Shown here: positions 51,093-64,000 of the stretch, piece by piece
Numbering within the stretch: the stretch's first letter is position 1
Layout of the letters: each line of letters begins with the position of its first letter
Assembly: GCA_013399875.1 (NCBI GenBank)
Contig: VXAZ01018985.1
Location: forward strand, 744,001-808,000
Reading direction: 5' to 3'
DNA from: Gymnorhina tibicen
Lineage: Eukaryota; Chordata; Aves; Passeriformes; Artamidae
Length of the DNA stretch: 64,000 bases
Position numbers and translations under genes: made by a program
The notes under the pieces: generated by a model
What the model saw: only the letters and a program-made list of their open reading frames with translations
Databases searched by the model: none
Told to the model about the DNA's origin: nothing

Positions 51093-51400
51093 GGAGCCAC
51101 CGGGAGTTTGAGCATTGGGAGTGGAGACTTGGCTGGGTGAAGCGCGCGGCTAGCGGGGGTTGGAAGGATGTTCAGCCCGGCCGTGTGCGCAGAGGTGTTC
51201 GGAGACCTGTGCCTGCGGGGCGTGCGAGCTGCCGGGGCCGGGCAAGGCTCCTGCGAGCGCGGGTGGCCGTGGTCAGGAGGCCTGGGTGGGCGACCTGTGG
51301 AAAGTTTAGGAACGCAGCCGTTCTGTGCAGAGGCCCGATTCAAATCCCATCGAAGCGTGCGCGGGCAGTGCGCTGAAATCGGTGCGGTTTGGAACAACCT
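51093..51400. promoter_or_regulatory. CpG-rich right shoulder of gap, possible ZNF704 first-exon region
   Basis: About 300 bp of GC- and CpG-rich sequence (gcgcgcggctagcgggg, ctgcggggcgtgcgagctgc) adjoins the gap and fades into AT-rich DNA by about 51420. Together with the left shoulder it makes a CpG island of over 1 kb. A donor-like ggtgaag lies at 51135-51141. By vertebrate gene order, the first exon of ZNF704 (+ strand) could lie in the gap. No ZNF704 residues are visible, so the link is inference. Confidence 0.4.
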
Positions 51401-54400
51401 GATGAACACACCCACCGGCTAAGATCCCGCAGATTCAGGCTTAATGATTTTATTATGAAGCGTTTTCTGTAATTATTTTTCTCTTGGGATAACCAGGGTA
51501 GTAGGATTAAGTTTATGTATAGTTCTATAGAGGATTAGTGTGATAGATGTGCACTGGTTATGGAAAATAAATGTGTATGAAAGTTTAAAGGGTACCTATT
51601 TGAATTGATTTTTTTTTTTTTTAATCTAGGTAATCATTCTTACTTGATAAGAGTTCAGGGTTGGATATTTAGTAGTGCTGTGTTACCACTGGGGTCTTTC
51701 CTGTATCCATAGATGTGGGGAAAAAAGGAAACAAATCCAGAACAAACAACACACAAAGGAAAATAGCAGCAGAAATGCAAGTTATCCCCATATTGCTTCA
51801 GAGCAATTTTGTTACAGCACTGAGGATCAGTCTGACACAGTTGGGTCATCGGACCCTGTCTGTAGCTCTTCACTGAGTCTGTCATATGCCATGAGTTGTG
51901 GTTATGGTGTCTGGGTCAGACCATCCATGATACTGAGGTCTGACAGGCTGGAACAGTTTTGTTGCTACAGAACCAACGCTTGACACTTGAGTGGTAGCCT
52001 TAGGATGAAGAGCACCATAATGGGCTTCTGGTCCCATCATTTTCCCCTGTGTACTAAAAGTCTTAAATGGTAGAGGAGGCTTAGAGGAACTTCTTATGTC
52101 TTCCTAATAGGAAAAAAGACTGAAATTCTCAAGTGGAGCACAATAATCTGAAATATAACTGGATTATATAGGTATAATCTGCATAAAATGCGGGAGTGTA
52201 CTGTTCGTTTTGTCAACCCTCAACATGCTTTCAAGTAGTATGACTGTTAGAGGTTGCTGGTATTTCTGCCTTGCACTTAGGAGTATGTGCACATACAAAA
52301 TATTGTGCTTGCATGTATTTACTTCCTTGAATAGTAAACCTACATCATAGATGAGATGAGTGTAGTAATGCCTATTAGGCTACTTTTAGTGTACGTAATA
52401 AACTGTCAAGTCATCTTTGGTAACCATGTGCACATATTTACCCTCTTTGGAGGAATATTTTTAACTGTCATTACCTGCTCGGTTTCTGCTTTCTCTGTTT
52501 ATACTTTTGAGTACTATAAACTAAGAAAGCTTAGAATTTAACATTGTAAATAAATTATCTGTGTATTTCTTTAGAGACTGTTAGTGTGGGAGTTCTCAAA
52601 GCTTAATATGAGGGTTCTTCCAAGTAATTTTGAAGTAACAGATTAAACTTCTCTGCCCTTTGCATTGTGTTTCTGAGTGCTTTTAAGCCTGAAGTGACTG
52701 AACTGCAAAGGTGCTTCCCAAAAGTAGCTCTAACTTGTGGCCCTGAGTGTGTGGGAAGGGCAGGTGCGTTTTCCAAGTGGGTTGTATTTCTCTTAATGAG
52801 AGAAGCAGGCATGAAATGAATACAGAGGTCCGACTGCAAAACACTGGGAGGGTAATAGGACTGGCACGATCTGGTTGTGATTTGTCAACTGGAATTCCTT
52901 CCAAATGGAGAAGTGGCATGGAGTCAGCAGCATGTGTCTCCCAGACCTGGGCTTCTGAACTGGGGACTGGGAGCAAAGTATATCGAAGTGGTGTCCACTC
53001 CTGAGAGATGGCATAAATTGTTGCAGTGACCAATACTCTTCATAATAAGAGATAAGAGACATCCTGAAGAGCTTCAGAATTTAATTGGACTTGAAAGCAA
53101 AGTGATCTGGGTACTGGTTTTGCAGTGTATGCTATCTGGATAATGCAATTAAAAAGCATCACACAGTGTTCTGGTGTGTATTCACATGTACACTCGATGT
53201 CTGTGCCCTTGGGTGGAATGGCATTTTAAAGCTAGAGGTTTCAGGGGCATGTGACTTTGTCACTTCTATGGACTGCCTGTGATACATGGCTGAAAGCATC
53301 ATAGAGTCAGCAGTGGAGTTAATATTGTTAAAAGGGGCCTGAGAATTTGGTCCACTAGTCAAGATCAGCAAAGTACTGGCGCTATTAGGTCTTACAGCCA
53401 TATTCTCTGCTCCAGAAAGAAGTCCAGTGGCTGTGCCATTGCTAGTGTGGTGTTGACCCTCATTTTAAGCACGGGGATAGAGAGGAAGAAGTACTTCATA
53501 ACGATAAATACTATTTCTCCAGTTTCTGAAGTTGTGGCAAGAGAGGATATATGACAAGAAAGAGAGACTGATGGTCACGGGGAAGATAGAAAAATTGTGT
53601 CCTTATGTTGCTGTAGCTGTGTAGATTCCAAGAGGAGGACACTGGAGAACATTTTTGTTGCTTTTTTTTCCCTGCTATGCTAACAAGCTGGAAGAGGCAC
53701 GAGTGTGCTGTGTGTGGCTGGTGGGTAATGGCAGAACAGCCAGAGAGTCTTGGAGAGCCTGTAAAGCCTTGTTGAGAAGTGCTGTGTTTTCTTACTGTGT
53801 CAGAACTAGTTCATTAATCTCTATATGGAAACGAATAATACCAAGGTGCTGATTATGCAGACTCATTTTGCATGTGAAACTCTTTTGGTACAGCCTGTAT
53901 TTGCTCTGGCTGCCTTTGGATTTTCAGCCATTTGAAATGAGATGAAAAAGTATAAATAGTGTAATTACTAGTACTTTGTCTTGAAGCGTGGGTTAATTTG
54001 CAGTCCTGTTTAATTCATCTTTTGTATGGACCCTAGTTCAGATATCACAAGCAGCCACGTTAGTGCCATAGTCAAAGCAGTCTGTGGAAACTGCTGGGTT
54101 TGATGATACGGAAAGGAGGTTTTGAAGTAGGGTCCATCAGCAGTCTCTGATGCTGACTTTATCAGGTACTTAGAAGAAAACCCCATTGCAAGTAGCAGAG
54201 CTATGCTAATTTGCCTGTAAACCATTAGAGTGCTGTGATTGAGAATGTGGGCTAGTAGTGAACATGGGCTTGTGATAACATGCCAGCATGTTGCAATGTT
54301 TTCTCTACTGTTTAAAATAGTAAAGGGGTTAGTACTTTCTTCTGTTCAGCCCACTTGAGCTGCCAGTTTATCTCCAGCCCAATTTCTGTCCCCAGGCTTA

Positions 54401-56099
54401 GAGGATGGACACAGGACATTTCTAATCCAGCTGACTATGGGTGCTGCACCTGTTCCTCACCCATGGAACTACCTATTCTAGATACTGGCTTGTTTGTGAG
54501 CACTTCTTGGTAGTTCAGAAGGATGAATTTCCTACAAGTGGATTTGTTCCTGCAAATACGTAGCTCCCAAAATGATGGAAAATGATCAGATGAAGAGTCT
54601 GAAAACTAAGGGCCCAGAGAGCTGTGCGGTGATAGCAGAGGAATACAAAAACCCAAGCAGTGTAAGCAAGACTTTAACTTCAGGCTTACACTTTAATGCT
54701 TTAACATTGGGCTCAGTTTTACCCACCTTGTGAAAGGTACAAAGTAAGGAGCGTGAATAAGTCTGTGCCAGAGGTTTCAGAGTAGGAATGGCAGACATTG
54801 GTAGGAGTTCATGGAAAATTATGTTTTTGGACACAATTTTTGTAGTTTGTTATGTTTTGGGTTGATTTTTTTCACCTTTTTTTTGTTTTTTAAAGATAAA
54901 GACATCTCTGTGATATATGGGATGCAGAAGAATCTTCAGAGCTTTTGTAGAAGAAGTCAGTTGCCTGTTACTTACGTGTGTTGCTGCGCTGCGTTGAATT
55001 TACTCTCTGCTCTTTTGCTCCTTTCTCTGCATTCTTTCTAAAGCCAGGTGTGAATTTATTGCTGTCCTTTAAATCAGACTTCCAGCTTTGCTGTTTGAAT
55101 GGACTGTAGGCTCATTGTGGACAAAAAAAGTGGGTTTTCCTGCTGGATTAGCAAAGTGTTATTTAATTTATATTAATTTATATACACTTTATATTTAATT
55201 TATATACACTTTCATATGTGTGTACAAATGTATTTAAAGAGGCAGTTTGCAAAATATAAGCTTCATATATCAGATTTGCTTAGTGGAGGAGAGACCTTGT
55301 AAGACACATTAGGAACTTAAGAGGAAAATTAAATGTTCCCTTTCAGACTAATAATGATAACTTTATTTTTATAAATACTGCTAGTTATTAGAACACCAGA
55401 ACTCATGTTCTGAACTTGGGCCCTGTTAGGCTAGGCTGTGTACAAACTCAGAACAAGCATGGTCCTGCTTTGCCCACTTGTGCAGAGAGTAACACGAGAT
55501 ATGAATGGACACTGATGGACTGTGAGGAACAACTAAAGGGTGAGATGAGAGAGGCAGATGAACACCAGCAGCTTAGCCATATTTCTGTAAGTAATAAAGT
55601 TAATTAATTTTTTTTAAAATTTCAAACATCATTCAGTTTCTTGTTGTTCTTGAGTGAAAACCTGCCTAGTGAAGTTGGTGTGGAAAATTCATGACTAGAC
55701 GTGGGATTTTTTTTTTTCTTCCTTAAGAAAAATTTTAGAAGTTTATACATAATATGGATTACTGGAGGCAGGGCTGGGGGTGGTAAGAAAGTAAGATAGT
55801 ATTTTTTTCTTCACTCACCCCTAATAAAGAATGAATGGGACTAATTTGCTGAGGATTTTTTAATGTAATTTTGTTGTTGTTGTTTGGACACAGACCAAAC
55901 ATAACCACTTAGCGTCTAAAAGGAACTGTATCAGAAAACTGTAACTATGTAAGAATAAAGGTTAGGCCACTAACAGTTCTGATCTTTATTTGCTGTATTC
56001 TTTTCAGTCTAGAAGGAGGGCAGTTGAGAATAATCAGCTGACAGCCTTCAGGTAATTCAGTACATACCAGTGGGTAGAGATGTGTTGCTCGGTCTTTGT
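51401..56099. other. Non-coding, no exon recognised
   Basis: AT-rich sequence with no recognisable coding exon or RNA gene. It includes a short imperfect tandem repeat (attaatttatatacacttt type, 55172-55212). If a gene starts at the GC-rich gap, this would be its first intron. Confidence 0.5.
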
Positions 56100-57430
56100 C
56101 ACAGAATGTTTAAGTTGGGAAGGGATCCTTGGAGATCATCTGGTCCAAGCCCCTGGCTCAGGCAGGATCATGTAGAGCTGACTGCCCAGGACCATGTCCA
56201 GATGGGTTTTGAATATCTTCAAGGAGGGAGACTCCACAGCCTCTTTGGGCAACCTGTGCCAGTGCTGGGTCACTCTCACAATGAAGAAGTGTTTCCTGAT
56301 GTTCTGAGGGAACCTCCTGTGTTTCAGTGTGTGATCATCGCCTCTGGTCCTGGCACTGGGCACCACTGAGAAGAGCCTGGCTCTGTGTTCTCTCCATTCA
56401 GGTGTTTATAGACATTTTTGAGATTCCCCTAAGCCCTCTCTTCTCTTGGCTGAACAGTCCCATCTCTCCTCATAGGAGAGATAATCCAGTCTCTTAATCA
56501 CAGAATCATAGAACAGTTTGGAATGGAAAGCACCTTAAAGACCATTCAGTTCCAAGCCTCTTGCCATGGGCAGGGATGTCGCTCACTGACTAAACCACGT
56601 TGCTCAGAACTCCACCCAACCTGGCCTTGAACACTTCAGGGCTGGGGCATCCACCACTTCTCTGGGCACCTGTTCCAGTGCTTCATCACCCTCTGAGTAA
56701 AGAATTTATTCTTCACAGCTACTCTAAACATGCCCTCTTTTCATTTTAAAACCGTCGCTCTTCATCCCATCACTGTCTGCCCATATAAAAAGTTCCTCTC
56801 CCTCCTTTTTATAAGTCGTCTTGAGGTTCTGGAAGGCTGTAATGAGGTTTCTTCAAAGCCTTCTCTTCTCCATGTTGAAATCATTCTGGTGGCCTTTTGC
56901 TGCACTGTCTCTGGTGTGTCTATGTCTTTCCTGTATTTGGGATCCCAGAACTGAATCTGTTGTTCCCGGTGTGGCCTCTCCAGTGCCTTAGTAGAGGGGG
57001 CAGGATCACCTCCCTCCACCTGCTGTCAATACTTTGTCTAATGCAGCCCAGGACATGGTTCAGCTTTTTGCCACAAGGGCTCATTGCTGGCTCGTGTTCA
57101 ACTTGGTGTCCACCAGGAACCCAGGGCCTTTTCTAGGAAGCTGTTTTCCAACTGAGTGGCCTCCAGCACAAACCAGTGCCTGGGGTTGTTCCTCCCAGGT
57201 CCAGGACTTCACATGTCCTCTGGTAGGATTTCTCAAGGTTCCTGTTGACTCATTTCTCTAACCTGTCACAGTTTCTCTAGGTGGCAGCGTGACTATTGAG
57301 TGTATTACCCACTCCTCCCTGTATGGTGGTCCCTTCCCAGGGATCAAGGTGAGGCTGACCAGCCAGCCTGTAGTTCCCTGGGTCTTCCTTGGAGACACAA
57401 GTGACATTTTTTTTCATCTGAAAAAACTTA
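56100..57430 (-). mobile_element. Older CR1 LINE, interrupted by a younger CR1
   Basis: The two parts are 56100-56500 and 56879-57430. The minus-strand frame 56136-56366 contains LKHRRFPQNIRKHFFIVRVT and then HWHRLPKEAVESPSL, the CR1 ORF2 C-terminus. After the interruption, 56879-57019 reads FWDPKYRKDIDTPETVQQKA, the next part upstream in ORF2. Further right, EDPGNYR (57367-57387) lies close to GGVGNT (near 57300), so the reverse-transcriptase core between them is deleted. It is an inactive relic. Confidence 0.88.
56501..56878 (-). mobile_element. Younger CR1 LINE inserted into the older CR1
   Basis: It begins cagaatcatagaacagtttgg and runs through the usual CR1 3' text (accttaaagaccattcag, ggcatccaccacttctctgg, cctgttccagtgcttcatca). 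It ends at ccatgttga, a 5' truncation. It is bordered on both sides by AATCA (56496-56500 and 56879-56883), a likely 5-bp target-site duplication. The older element resumes immediately after. Confidence 0.85.
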
Positions 57431-60400
57431 AGTATTGAGAAAGTGCTTTTCATGGGCTGGTAATTAACATTTGTAATGTGTCCTGTGACAAGTGCAGATG
57501 TACAGACCATCTGTGCCTTTCTTGATCCTGTGCTCTTCCAAGCTTTCTTCAGACCCAAGGTTACAGAGACATCTTAAGAGTCCTGTAAATCAGCTTTGAA
57601 CCCTTGAGTCCTAGTCTGTTTTCCCAGCTGCTAGATTAGAAATTCCAGTGTTACAAGAGCACCAGAGAGCTTTTACTAGACTATGGGATAAATCAGTGCC
57701 TCAAAGATGAGAGCTTGACTGCTTGGCCAGCCAGGAGCATGCTGGTGTCTGCTCTGTAAATACTGCTGTGGATTGAGCAAGGATGCTTTTTTTTTTCCCT
57801 CAGACTGAGAGTTCCCATTGGCTTTATAATACTTCCAAGTGATTTATTGAATTGCTTATTTCTAAAAATAGTGAGCAGCTTGACTAATACTGCAGCTTAA
57901 AGCCAGCTCAAATTCTGCAGAAGGACAGTAGGTTAAAAGAGAAACTCTTCAGTGTTTTTGTTTATTTACAAAAATTGAACAGGAAATATAAGGTGAATGA
58001 AAAGAATGTTCATTAGTTCCTCTGGGAATCAGCTTTAATTTCATGAACTTGTGTTCATGTTTTTCACTGTAGCATGTTGCTCGTAGAAATTTAATGTTGC
58101 TGCTGCTGCTGAACAGTCTGTGACGGGATCACTTTCGCTGCTCTGGCACCTTGCCAAACTTTCCAATCTCAAATTATTATTGCAGTGACATTTGTCTTAT
58201 TGTATTAAAAAGTACATGTGTGGGTGGTATTTGTTGTTTGACAACAAAACTAATGAAGACAGGAAACTGAACAACTTCTGTTGCTTGAACTTTGGATAAA
58301 AATACAGATCTTTTTATTGTGTTTTTGCAAAATATACAGAGTCTAATTTCCATAAAATCCTGACCCAGCTGAAGCTGATGGAAAAGTCCTGCCAGTTTAA
58401 GCAGATTTAGGATTTCAGCCCAATTACTTGAACATGAGTGTGAATCTACTAGTATCCTAAAATCTTTTCACAGTGGTCCTAGTAATTGTAAAAGGCTGTT
58501 ATTATCACTGAACACAGAATCAGAGGGAAGGTAAAATGCCTCAGTGATCACATACTGAAGTGTGAAATTATATAGCTCAGTGTTTTACCATCTTTAATGT
58601 ATTTTTTTGCATGGTGGATAAAAGATTATTTGAACTTTAGATGGGCAGTGCTGTTAAAACAAGCAGTCAAGATTGGATGATTACTTAAATTTTGTTTTCT
58701 CCTTCAGCAGATAAGGTGGCTGATGCCTACATCATACTGACATAGAGAAAAAATTGTACAATCACCTTCTATAAACTGGACTTTGTAAAGCTGGTGAGAT
58801 AAACATTTGAGCCAGCCTGATCTTTTATGTATATATGCATATCCCTTTGCAATGGTGTAAAAAAACCTCACTGGATCCAAAATGCTTTTTACCTCATATT
58901 TCTCAACACTTTTTCTTTCTACAAGGCAATGATGACAAATGTGAGCACTTCCAGAGGAAAAAAAAATCTGATTTTTCTACTTTAAAATACTTTAAAGAGA
59001 ACACTGTGATGCAGTTCTTGGTGCCTTTAGGTCTAGGTCAGAGGTGATCCATATGGCCATGGAAAGCCACTTGTATCTGGCTTACAGAGCTATATGGAAA
59101 AAGCAGTGAAATGAATAAGGGTGAACTGGTGGTTGCTAAGTATTTACAGTGATATTTTGCTTCAACATGTGTGGCCAGCACTGTTCCAGGCAATTGTCCT
59201 TACTTTCTCAGAGCAGGAGAGAAGTGGCTGGTCTTGCAGGTGTTTCTTTTTCCATGCTGGTAGGTCCATCTGCTGGAGCAGCAGCATGGATAGCATAGAG
59301 TGCTTTGTGCCTGGGCACTGGATGAAACAGACGGAGTTTGTGGATTCTATGTTTCATCAGTTCCAAAAAGGGTAAAGCATTCCCCTCTCTGTCCTTCCGT
59401 CCTTCTCCATCTCCCAGTTACTCACAGGCAGCCTTGTGCTTGTGCCAGAATTCATTGTGTGCTTTTGTGGGCTGCTGAAAACATGTGGAAAACATGTGTA
59501 GCAGAGTCTGTAGCCTCTGTAGTGTCCTTCAGTTATGGTGTATCAAGGAAGGGCTTGCCAGGTATCTTGACAGTGCAGAGGAAAAGATGGGATATCACAG
59601 CTAGGACAGGCATATGGAGGAAAGGGGAGGTTGGAATTGGAGCAAGCCTTCATCCTTTAGAAGACAGAAGCCATTTGGCAGTTGGACTGTGCTTAACTTT
59701 GGGCGTGATGGTCCTTCAGCTTCTTTGTGAAGGCTCTTCTCCCATGAGATACTGCTGCATCCCTGTAGTGGTTTGATAGACAGCTGTTTTCTGGAGCAGC
59801 TGAAGAAGAGAAGGTTGCGTTTGGCCTCTCCATGTTTTTACTAGTGTTATCCTATTGCTTCCAGGGGTAATGAGTTGCAACTCTGTGATATTACTTATTG
59901 TATAGTCAGACACAAAAATAAACTCCTGGTTTTTGGCACCTCTCCTAATCTGAACAGGAAAACCGCTACATGTTTTTGTCTAGAGCTGAACCCAGACTTG
60001 GGAGAATCTTCTACTGGAGGCAGTGCTTCTTGCTTGTTTACCTCTGCTGAGGGATTGTGCTTTCTACTTCCAGGCTCGAGATCCATTAGAGGAGATAAAG
60101 ACTTGTGCTTAATTCTTATCTTGTAATATCTCCTCCAGGCTTTCAGCATCAGGGATCAGCATTGGCCCTTTCACTCACAGCACCTATTTCACTCAGAAGT
60201 TAAAACAGTTGCATACATCTGTGAACTACCTTGGTTTACTTTCACTGAAAGGCCATAATGTAAACAAACAAAAAAGAGCAAAGTCCCAGGATGTATAGGC
60301 AAATGGATTACATTTCCATACCCTTTTAAGTGATCTGAGATCTGCAGTATCTCGTCTCAGCTGGCTGCTTTCAAAGTCAGACAGAAACTTCTGACCTCAG

Positions 60401-63400
60401 AAATCTCAAACCTCTGTATCTTATTTGCAAGAGATCTTGAAAATAAAGCCAGCCTGTTTTTATTTTCACTAAAAATAATCCTGCTATATATCTCTATCCA
60501 GTCAAGAGGAGGAGGACTTTCAAATGCAGATGAACCAATCAAGGTTTTTTTACTGAGGAGCAGTGAGGCAGCATTTCCAAAACCTTCTGCTAAGTGTGGG
60601 GAGCTCCACACTGCCTCTGTAGTTTGATTTTTGTGAGCTCTTACTTGCTTGATCCTGAATGAGATTATAGAAGTGGTAGTACTTCTTTGAGCTGCTGCCA
60701 TCCTTACTGATCCCAGACCACCAGCAGATGAAGAGAGAAACAAGTTGAGTGTCTTGTACATCTTCAGCAATGGTCTTGAAATATTTAAAAGATATTTTAT
60801 TTGCACATGAAATTCAGGTAGTAAAGGCCATATTGATAGTTAGACAGTCCATACACAAGGCTGTATTAAGCTACATAAGCTGTTGTGTACAACTTTTTAA
60901 TCTAGACAGAATCAAAATTAGGGGCAGCAAAGACAGAAGATAATTTACCACTGGGTTCTAGGACCCTCTTTGCATCTCTTACAAGTAGGAAAAAAATCAC
61001 CATTTCATAGCAAATAGATATTCATAGGCACACCATAGAAAATACCCTGAGGTGAGGTTTCAGAACTTCAGCCAGTGCAGTGAGAACACCTGGTTTGATG
61101 TTGCACACTACTTGCAGCTTGTAATTACATCTAGTAATGCAACAGAAATAAGAACAAAAAAGGTTTATTTGAACTTCCCTGCTACCCCACATTAGCATGC
61201 TTGGTTTTGTCTCCAATTCCAGGGTTTTTTAAGCTTCCCAGAGGTGACCAGCAGGACCCAAGTGTATCCTCCTCTTTTCTCCTTCTGTGCTCCTTGGCCA
61301 GCCCAGGGCACACATTTCCAGGCCCTCACCTGTTTTCTGTGTGGCCACAGGTTGCCCTGGTGTCGTTGACCATTGCTTACACTGCTTTCACTGCAGGAGA
61401 GGTCCTGGCAGGAACCCTTCCTTCCCGCTTGCAGGGCCAGGCACATAGATCCCTGTGGGAAAAAATACGTGATAACTGGTTTAGTTCATTTTAAATTCAC
61501 TTTTTGTGCAACCAGTAATTGGGAAGGCAATTATGACTGCCTATTCCTGGCCTGCAAGTCCTGCTGAAAGCATGGTGGAGTACCAAGCACTCAGTGGTGA
61601 GCATGCTTAGCAAAGACTGAAGTACAGTAACTGAATTTCTAAATAAAAAATTAACCTGTTTTTTGCAACTGTGATCTTCCACTTTCCTCCTGTTTAAGGC
61701 TTTCCAAGGCAGCATCTCTATTTTTAGATGTTTAGAGGCAGTGTGTTTCTCAGGCGCTTGTTTTATTTAAGAAAAGGAAAACAGGGCTGAAATACCTCTG
61801 CTGAGATCCTGCCAGCGATGCCAAGCCTGAGGGCCAATGTCCAGCTGGAACCCAGGTAGCCAGGTTTGCACAGCGGTGACTGCAGGTTACACCCTTGTGT
61901 GCACAGCATAGCCAGGACACAGTTATTTCTTTGATACTTAAACATTACGAGCAAATTTTGCAAATACGCACTTTCAGTAATTAGTATTAAAATGTGGTAA
62001 CTGTTACTGATTGGTGTCTGATAATCTTAGAAGTTACGTCATGTACTTTTCTGGGAGGAACTTACTATGCCTAAAGCATATGGGATGGGAAAGAAAGCTA
62101 CCATACTTGCACATTTTCATTTATTTGTTGATGTGGTGGAGAGAAAAAGGCACAAATCTCTCTGAATGATTTTTGTTCAGACCTGAAAATGGCGTATGGG
62201 AAGGACCATGAATTCCCAGTGTTCTTGCTGTCTCCCCTTGTAATCTTAAACCTTTCTGTCCCGTTTTAATAACATTTACACTTCCTGTGCCAGTTAGTGC
62301 AGTATTTCACATGTCACAAGTTGGTGGTGGTTTTATTTGGGGTACAACGGCTACCTGGCTGGGTACTGGATTTCAAATGTGGGAGCTAAAGTTTCTGTCA
62401 TTCATCTGTGTCGATTCTCTGTAACTCAGAAACACCTTAAACTGGTGCTGGCATACATGGGTTTTGTAGATGAGTTAGGCTTAGCCAGGTAAGTGCTGAC
62501 ATATACGTGAGAATTATGGGAGGGTAGAAACTTCTTGCTGACTCCAATTCTTGCTGCATAACACTGTATTGTGAATCCAGGCAACTTAAAATGCTTAGAA
62601 TTGTATTTCAATACATAGAAAATATATTCTATGGTTGGTTTTCTGTATTCAGTCAAATGAAGATAAGGACTTTGTCCTAGCCTGGTTGAAGATGAATAGT
62701 ACATTACTGTACATTAATGTGTACTATATATTGTAAAGAACACTTACAGTGACCTTAAAATGCATTATCTTCTATATTGTTAGAGAACAACAATTTACAA
62801 ATGCTTAGAGTGATTAGATTGACATGATTTATGTGTAAAGAGCAACTGCTGGTGAAGCGAGTAATTAAATGCAAAGTATACTAGAAAATGTAATAATACA
62901 TTGAAATTCAGGGCAGATTATTTCCAAGCATCATTACGAGAATCTGTCTTATCTCTTTGTGTTCTAGTATGAATAGATATTTCTGGCAAAATGGAAATTT
63001 GATGCATTCTTTCCTTCCAGTGAGGACACTGTTTCAGAATGTCAAAAATTAGAGCCTTTTTACATAAAAACCCCCCTCTGTTACAGGAACCTGAACTGGA
63101 AATACTGTATGAAGTAATATGAGTGAACCAAAATCTTTGTCCTTCCAGGGATTGAATTAAAATATTTTTTCCTTGCATGTAATTTTGCTAGCAGGTTTGG
63201 TGTTTCTCATTTTTGCTTGTTGTGTTTTGCTGCGAACTTTATTCCTGATGTGTTTCTTGTTGACAAAAGTGGCTTATCCCAGTCCCTAGAGCATCGCCTG
63301 GCTGTTCAGGCTGGCCTAAAAGGGGCCTTGCAGTTATTGAGCTCTTGTTTTGGCTGAACATTTTAAATGTATGTCATGTTACATATACACATTTCATTAT

Positions 63401-64000
63401 TGTTTCCCATTAACATGCTAGGCTGACATATATTCATTCCTTCTTTTGCTTCCCCATTGAGCTGCCTATTTGTTCTTTAATGGATCAAAAATGTTGCTAA
63501 AGCCTTGTTTAATTTGAAAAAAATCCTGGGACTTTGTTTTCTTACCAGTTGGGAGTTTTATCAACAGTCCCAAACATTTAGGATGATTACATCTATTTCA
63601 GAAAACAGAAAGAGATGGTCACAGAGCCAGAATGAAAAAACTGTTGATAAAAGGCAGCAGAATTACACAGCAGGTTGGCTGGTGCTAAACCATCTCATAG
63701 CTAATCTGTCTAATCTGGTGGTTTTTTAATTGGTGTTTAATCTAAAGAGTTTTTTTGATGGAATTAGATCAACTGATTACATAGTAAATCCGATGGAAAT
63801 CAGAAATCCTTATCCAAAACTGTGTCTTCTTTATCAGCTATGTAGTGTTAATATTGTGTGTAGGCCTAGGATCCACTATTAAGTTAAAACTGTTTATCTA
63901 TTGACAATCCAAATAGCTGGAATTGGAGCAGTGAGTTGGGTGATTGCTGGTGGGGTGGGGTTTTTTTGATGTGTGCTTTTTAATTAGCATATTACACTCC
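57431..64000. other. Non-coding, no exon recognised
   Basis: AT-rich sequence with many short random open frames and no recognised family. No LINE, RNA gene or CpG island is seen. The CR1 signal fades between 57430 and 57560. It may be intron of a gene starting near the GC-rich gap. Confidence 0.5.

Noticed and set aside
50066..51415. 449-codon minus-strand frame
   Set aside because: Most of it is gap (unknown residues). Its recognisable C-terminal end is CR1 ORF2 relic, and the rest is GC-rich shoulder.
51168..51422. 84-codon plus-strand frame right of the gap, considered as ZNF704 exon 1
   Set aside because: Its residues do not resemble the ZNF704 N-terminus as I know it, and other frames in the same CpG-rich DNA are also open.
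1..64000. CRISPR arrays, operons, phage or plasmid modules, tRNA or rRNA genes
   Set aside because: No direct-repeat/spacer array, packed genes or structural RNA was seen. The window is vertebrate nuclear DNA.

Overview
This window looks like a bird chromosome segment. It has at least five separately located, truncated CR1-type LINE copies carrying the typical ATTCTATG-like 3' end. It also has long spliced introns, an AT-rich background, two short CpG-rich patches and no operon-like packing. I cannot name the species. The order PAG1 and then a long non-coding interval agrees with the vertebrate FABP5-PAG1-ZNF704 neighbourhood as I remember it.

The only gene I can prove is PAG1 (Csk-binding protein, Cbp/PAG), on the + strand. 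Its six coding exons are at 6277-6401, 9069-9120, 9638-9734, 12397-12986, 17440-17499 and 19567-19917. Every intron is GT-AG, the reading phase is kept throughout, and the spliced protein is 424 residues. It is a palmitoylated transmembrane adaptor of lipid rafts. It has a very short outside part, one membrane helix, a CSSC palmitoylation motif, a tail with about nine SH2-type tyrosines (including the Csk-docking Tyr313), a proline-rich Fyn-SH3 site and a C-terminal TRL PDZ ligand. The 5'UTR exon starts at about 6190 and holds a 7-codon uORF. A roughly 9-kb 3'UTR probably runs to a double AATAAA at 29009-29024.

Layout: 1-6189 is a PAG1 5' intron with one CR1 copy and an A/T homopolymer tract. 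6190-19917 holds the coding exons and introns. 19918 to about 29045 is the likely 3'UTR, with a pure (CTCAT)16 microsatellite. About 29045-42780 is intergenic, with decayed CR1 reverse-transcriptase remnants. About 42780-43610 is a CpG island with no recognisable gene. 43647-49755 is intergenic with low-complexity tracts. 49756-50226 is CR1, followed by GC-rich DNA around an 814-bp assembly gap (50279-51092) and a second CpG-rich shoulder to about 51400. 51400-64000 has no recognisable exon but contains a nested pair of CR1 elements at 56100-57430.

The next gene downstream in vertebrates is expected to be ZNF704 on the same strand. One of the two GC-rich patches, most likely the one with the gap, may be its promoter and first exon, but no ZNF704 coding sequence is visible. 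I found no undescribed multi-gene system. The most informative observations are the nested CR1 insertion, the uORF, the orphan CpG island, the GC-rich gap and the long 3'UTR.
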